From contig JABDIW010000154.1 of assembly GCA_013003515.1 (NCBI GenBank), forward strand, positions 1-6,656: DNA of 6,656 nt, written 5' to 3'. The notes under the pieces are model-generated. The model had not been told where the DNA came from and did not search any database. It worked only from the letters and a program-made list of their open reading frames with translations. Below are positions 5,215-6,656 of the stretch, one piece after another. Position 1 is the first letter of the stretch, and the number at the start of each line of letters is the position of its first letter. Made by a program: the position numbers and the translations under genes. This DNA is from Acidimicrobiia bacterium. GTDB taxonomy: Bacteria; Actinomycetota; Acidimicrobiia; Spongiisociales; UBA5794.

Positions 5215-5828
5215 CAGCGGGCTCCTGCTGTCTCGATGGAGTCGATCTTGGCTGCGCGCCGGGCATGGCGCCCCGGCCCCCATGGCGTCGCCAGCCACTC
5301 CTGCACGATCTGCCAGGCGAGCCCGTCTCCGATGAGCCCGGCACCCAGCGTCAACACGTTGGCGTGGTTGTGCTCGCGGCTGTTGCGGGCCGTCGACAGG
5401 TCGTAGCAGAGGGCGGCGCGCACCCCGGCGACCTTGTTGGCGGCCATCGCCGATCCGATGCCGGCGCCGTCGATCACGATCCCTGCCGAGCAGTCACCGG
5501 CCCCGACCAGCCGGGCCACGGCCTCGGCGATGTCCGGGTAGTCGACAGGTTCGGTGGAGTCGGTGCCGCAATCGATGACATCGTGACCCGCCTCACGCAA
5601 CCGGAATGCAAGCTTCTCCTTCAGGGGAAACCCGCCATGGTCGGCGCCGATGGCGATGGCAGTCCCCGGGGAGCCTTCGAGCTCGGCGGTGGGCTCGTGG
5701 GCCGCTGGTTCGTCGACCCCAGGCTCGTCGTTGGCCGGCAGCTCCGAATCGAGCATGCCGTCGACCACGCTGCGCACGAGGTCGCGCACCTCGGTCTCTG
5801 TCGGAATGTCGAATCGTTGTCTCGGCAC
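5214..5828 (-). CDS. rpiB: RpiB/LacA/LacB-family sugar-phosphate isomerase with encapsulation peptide
   Basis: A 204-residue protein and first gene of the operon. Residues 55-204 are an RpiB-type domain: AIAIGADHGGFPLKEKL (57-73), DCGTDS, DYPDIAEAVA, AANKVAGVRAALCYD (129-143) and SREHNHANVL (150-159), which keeps the His aligned with E. coli His99. RpiB enzymes interconvert ribose 5-phosphate and ribulose 5-phosphate; relatives act on other phosphosugars. The residue aligned with the E. coli catalytic base Cys66 is Asp120 (IDGAGIG instead of ICGTGVG), so substrate or mechanism may differ. Residues 9-30 form an amphipathic helix (TEVRDLVRSVVDGML) followed by a Pro/Glu-rich linker to residue 54, the layout of an encapsulation peptide and tether. 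The GTG at 5828 was chosen because AGGAGGG precedes it by 3-4 nt. Upstream in-frame sequence would run into the divergent promoter. Its metabolic role in the compartment is unclear. Confidence 0.9.
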   Translation of the reverse strand: MPRQRFDIPTETEVRDLVRSVVDGMLDSELPANDEPGVDEPAAHEPTAELEGSPGTAIAIGADHGGFPLKEKLAFRLREAGHDVIDCGTDSTEPVDYPDIAEAVARLVGAGDCSAGIVIDGAGIGSAMAANKVAGVRAALCYDLSTARNSREHNHANVLTLGAGLIGDGLAWQIVQEWLATPWGPGRHARRAAKIDSIETAGAR

Positions 5829-5831
5829 CGG

Positions 5832-5838
5832 CCCTCCT
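5832..5838 (-). promoter_or_regulatory. Strong Shine-Dalgarno AGGAGGG deciding the isomerase start
   Basis: AGGAGGG on the minus strand lies 3-4 nt before GTG 5828. It decides the start of the first gene of the BMC operon against in-frame codons further upstream. Confidence 0.65.
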
Positions 5839-5845
5839 GGGGGAC

Positions 5846-5851
5846 ATCCTA
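5846..5851 (-). promoter_or_regulatory. Candidate -10 box (TAGGAT) of the microcompartment operon
   Basis: TAGGAT on the minus strand fits the TANNNT pattern of actinobacterial -10 boxes. Transcription would start near 5839, at the upstream edge of the ribosome binding site, giving a leader of only about 11 nt. I see no convincing -35 box. The 69-bp gap to the divergent gene leaves little other room for a promoter. Confidence 0.4.
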
Positions 5852-5885
5852 CGAGATGGCGAGCACCCCTACCGCTCTCGCCAGC

Positions 5886-5891
5886 TACCGT
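5886..5891 (+). promoter_or_regulatory. Candidate -10 box (TACCGT) for leaderless transcription of the HTH gene
   Basis: TACCGT fits TANNNT and occupies exactly -12 to -7 relative to the ATG at 5898, so transcription would begin at the A of the start codon. No Shine-Dalgarno sequence precedes this ATG, consistent with a leaderless mRNA, which is common in actinobacteria. This supports the start at 5898 over the in-frame ATG at 5856. Confidence 0.5.
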
Positions 5892-5897
5892 GCGCAT

Positions 5898-6557
5898 ATG
5901 AAGCGGGATCCTGCATTTGTGTGGGAAACGGAGGCGCTGCGACGTCGCGTCGGCCGTCGGTCGGCACCTCCACCGGTGCCACCGGTGGAGCCACACGATG
6001 ATCTCCCCGACGCCCCCGAGACCCCAGCATCACACGGTCCGCGGTGGGTGACGATCAGCGAGGCAGCCGCCGCCATCGGGTCTCCCGAGGCCACCGTGAG
6101 CGCCTGGATCGACGGTGGACGGGTCCCGGCCCAGACATCGGAGCACGGGCGCCTGGTGCTGTTGAGCTCGGTTGTGGACAGGGCAGCCGAGATGCGCCAG
6201 GCCCAAGCGGCCACCCCGGCAACACCGCCGGCTGCCTCGGTTGTCCAGAACGAGATCCCGGCGGGGAGCATGATCGTGCCCCGCGATGCCTGGGACCGCA
6301 TGCTCGACCAGCTCGGCAACCTCCACGAGGCGGGCCAACAACTCGCCGATGCCAGGGAGCGGGCAGTCAAGGCCGAGACCGAGGCCGGATTCCTCCGTGA
6401 GAGACTCTCCGAACTGCGTGACCAGCTCGAACAGGGCACGCCATCACCGGCTCCAGCGTCACCCGCCATGCCGAGCGTGCCATCGGCCCCTCAACAGCCG
6501 GTACGACGCCAGGGCCTCCTCGGGCTGGTCGCCCGAGGACTACGGAGGCGGAGCTAG
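5898..6557 (+). CDS. Helix-turn-helix protein with coiled coil and basic C-terminal tail, divergent from the BMC operon
   Basis: A 219-residue protein I cannot assign to a named family. Residues 49-98 (RWVTISEAAAAIGSPEATVSAWIDGGRVPAQT, then GRLVLLSSVVDRAAEM) resemble the small winged helix-turn-helix of excisionase/MerR-like DNA-binding domains: an SEAA..IG helix, a recognition helix with TVSAWI, and a GR-V wing. A Pro-rich linker precedes it (24-48). Residues about 127-179 are predicted to be a charged coiled coil, which suggests dimerisation. A second Ala/Pro linker leads to a basic amphipathic tail (VRRQGLLGLVARGLRRRS, 202-219) that could bind a membrane, DNA or a partner. The start at 5898 fits a leaderless promoter; an ATG at 5856 would add 14 residues. 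Its position back-to-back with the BMC operon makes it a candidate regulator, but an unrelated role is equally possible. Confidence 0.8.
   Translation: MKRDPAFVWETEALRRRVGRRSAPPPVPPVEPHDDLPDAPETPASHGPRWVTISEAAAAIGSPEATVSAWIDGGRVPAQTSEHGRLVLLSSVVDRAAEMRQAQAATPATPPAASVVQNEIPAGSMIVPRDAWDRMLDQLGNLHEAGQQLADARERAVKAETEAGFLRERLSELRDQLEQGTPSPAPASPAMPSVPSAPQQPVRRQGLLGLVARGLRRRS
5968..5990 (+). repeat. Perfect 11-bp inverted repeat with 1-bp centre inside the HTH gene
   Basis: CTCCACCGGTG and CACCGGTGGAG flank a single C. The core palindrome CACCGGTG occurs twice (5971-5978 and 5980-5987). It also encodes a Pro-Pro-Val repeat, so a tandem duplication of CCACCGGTG in a proline-rich linker could explain it. 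It begins 70 nt into the gene, about 140 bp from the operon start, so it could serve as an operator or an mRNA hairpin. Confidence 0.45.
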
Positions 6558-6563
6558 TCCCCA

Positions 6564-6616
6564 GTCGATGGTCGATGGTCGATGGCTGTTGACTATCGAC
6601 TCTTGACTGTCGACTC
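6564..6616 (+). repeat. Short 7-bp tandem repeats after the HTH gene, in two opposing arrays
   Basis: GTCGATG is repeated three times exactly (6564-6584). After a 4-nt gap there are four imperfect 7-nt units of the form TYGACTN (6589-6616: TTGACTA, TCGACTC, TTGACTG, TCGACTC). The two arrays are partly complementary, for example AGTCGAT at 6563-6569 with ATCGACT at 6595-6601, and GTCGAT at 6578-6583 with ATCGAC at 6595-6600. The RNA could fold into alternative hairpins and might act as a terminator, although there is no U-tract. The function is not known. Confidence 0.6.
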
Positions 6617-6628
6617 TTCCCTTATGCC

Positions 6629-6634
6629 TAGCCT
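6629..6634 (+). promoter_or_regulatory. Candidate -10 box (TAGCCT) ahead of a possible leaderless gene at 6641
   Basis: TAGCCT fits TANNNT and lies at -12 to -7 relative to the GTG at 6641, the same geometry as the promoter of the HTH gene. TTGACT at 6603-6608 resembles a -35 box, but at 20 bp the spacing is long. Confidence 0.3.
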
Positions 6635-6645
6635 CACCGGGTGAG
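6633..6645 (+). repeat. 13-bp palindrome CTCACC-G-GGTGAG
   Basis: Six-base arms pair perfectly around one G. The palindrome overlaps the proposed -10 box and the GTG at 6641, a typical operator position. It shares the CACCGG/GGTG half-site with the inverted repeat at 5968-5990, though such GC-rich words are common in this DNA. Confidence 0.35.
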
Positions 6646-6656
6646 TGCCCGAGCGT
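6641..6656 (+). CDS. Possible start of a leaderless gene running off the right edge
   Basis: A GTG at 6641 opens a frame (GTG AGT GCC CGA GCG) that continues past the window. The only support is the TANNNT box placed 6 nt upstream. Five codons are too few to identify a product. Confidence 0.25.

Noticed and set aside
4315..5406. Plus-strand open frame of about 360 codons opposite deoC and the isomerase
   Set aside because: It lies antisense to well-recognised genes and has no family motif, ribosome binding site or sensible hydrophobic pattern.
5265..5897. Upstream in-frame extension of the HTH gene
   Set aside because: It would overlap the isomerase gene on the other strand over most of its length. 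The leaderless promoter geometry supports the start at 5898.
5829..5996. Upstream in-frame extension of the isomerase
   Set aside because: It would cross the divergent promoter and the HTH gene. The product is Arg/Trp/Pro-rich, and the GTG at 5828 has an excellent ribosome binding site.
1..6656. CRISPR arrays, tRNA or rRNA genes, insertion sequences
   Set aside because: No spaced direct repeats, no RNA gene signatures and no transposase-like frame or terminal inverted repeats were seen.

Overview
The DNA is GC-rich, with strong G/C preference at third codon positions, purine-rich ribosome binding sites, GTG starts and TANNNT-type -10 boxes placed directly before start codons. This suggests a high-GC actinobacterium; an Acidimicrobiia-like lineage is a guess, since no rRNA or other marker is present.

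Nearly the whole window (529-5828, minus strand) is one compact bacterial microcompartment (BMC) operon. In transcription order it encodes an RpiB/LacA/LacB-family sugar-phosphate isomerase, deoxyribose-5-phosphate aldolase (DeoC), a CsoS1D-like double-layer trimer shell protein, a hexameric BMC-H shell protein, a BMC-P pentamer, a CoA-acylating aldehyde dehydrogenase, a PduT-like tandem trimer shell protein and two more BMC-P pentamers. Most genes overlap by 1, 4 or 17 bases and the largest gap is 34 bp, so this is one transcript with translational coupling. The enzyme set matches the sugar phosphate utilising (SPU) class of BMC. The inferred core chemistry is 2-deoxyribose-5-phosphate to glyceraldehyde-3-phosphate plus acetaldehyde, then acetaldehyde to acetyl-CoA inside the shell. 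All three enzymes carry an N-terminal amphipathic segment that looks like an encapsulation peptide. No phosphotransacylase (PduL) or alcohol dehydrogenase for recycling CoA and NAD is present.

Downstream on the same strand (1-504) lie two small, overlapping genes for apparently paralogous lipoproteins. The first lacks a normal start codon in front of its signal peptide; the second runs off the left edge.

A 69-bp divergent promoter region (5829-5897) separates the operon from a plus-strand gene (5898-6557). That gene encodes a helix-turn-helix protein with a coiled coil and a basic C-terminal tail, and is a candidate regulator. A perfect inverted repeat lies near its 5' end. The last 99 bases hold short 7-bp tandem repeats, a palindrome, and a possible leaderless start of a further plus-strand gene at 6641.

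The points most worth a second look are the isomerase with Asp where the catalytic Cys normally sits, the PduT-like shell protein with His in place of the Fe-S ligand Cys, the absence of cofactor-recycling enzymes, and the lipoprotein pair attached to an organelle operon.
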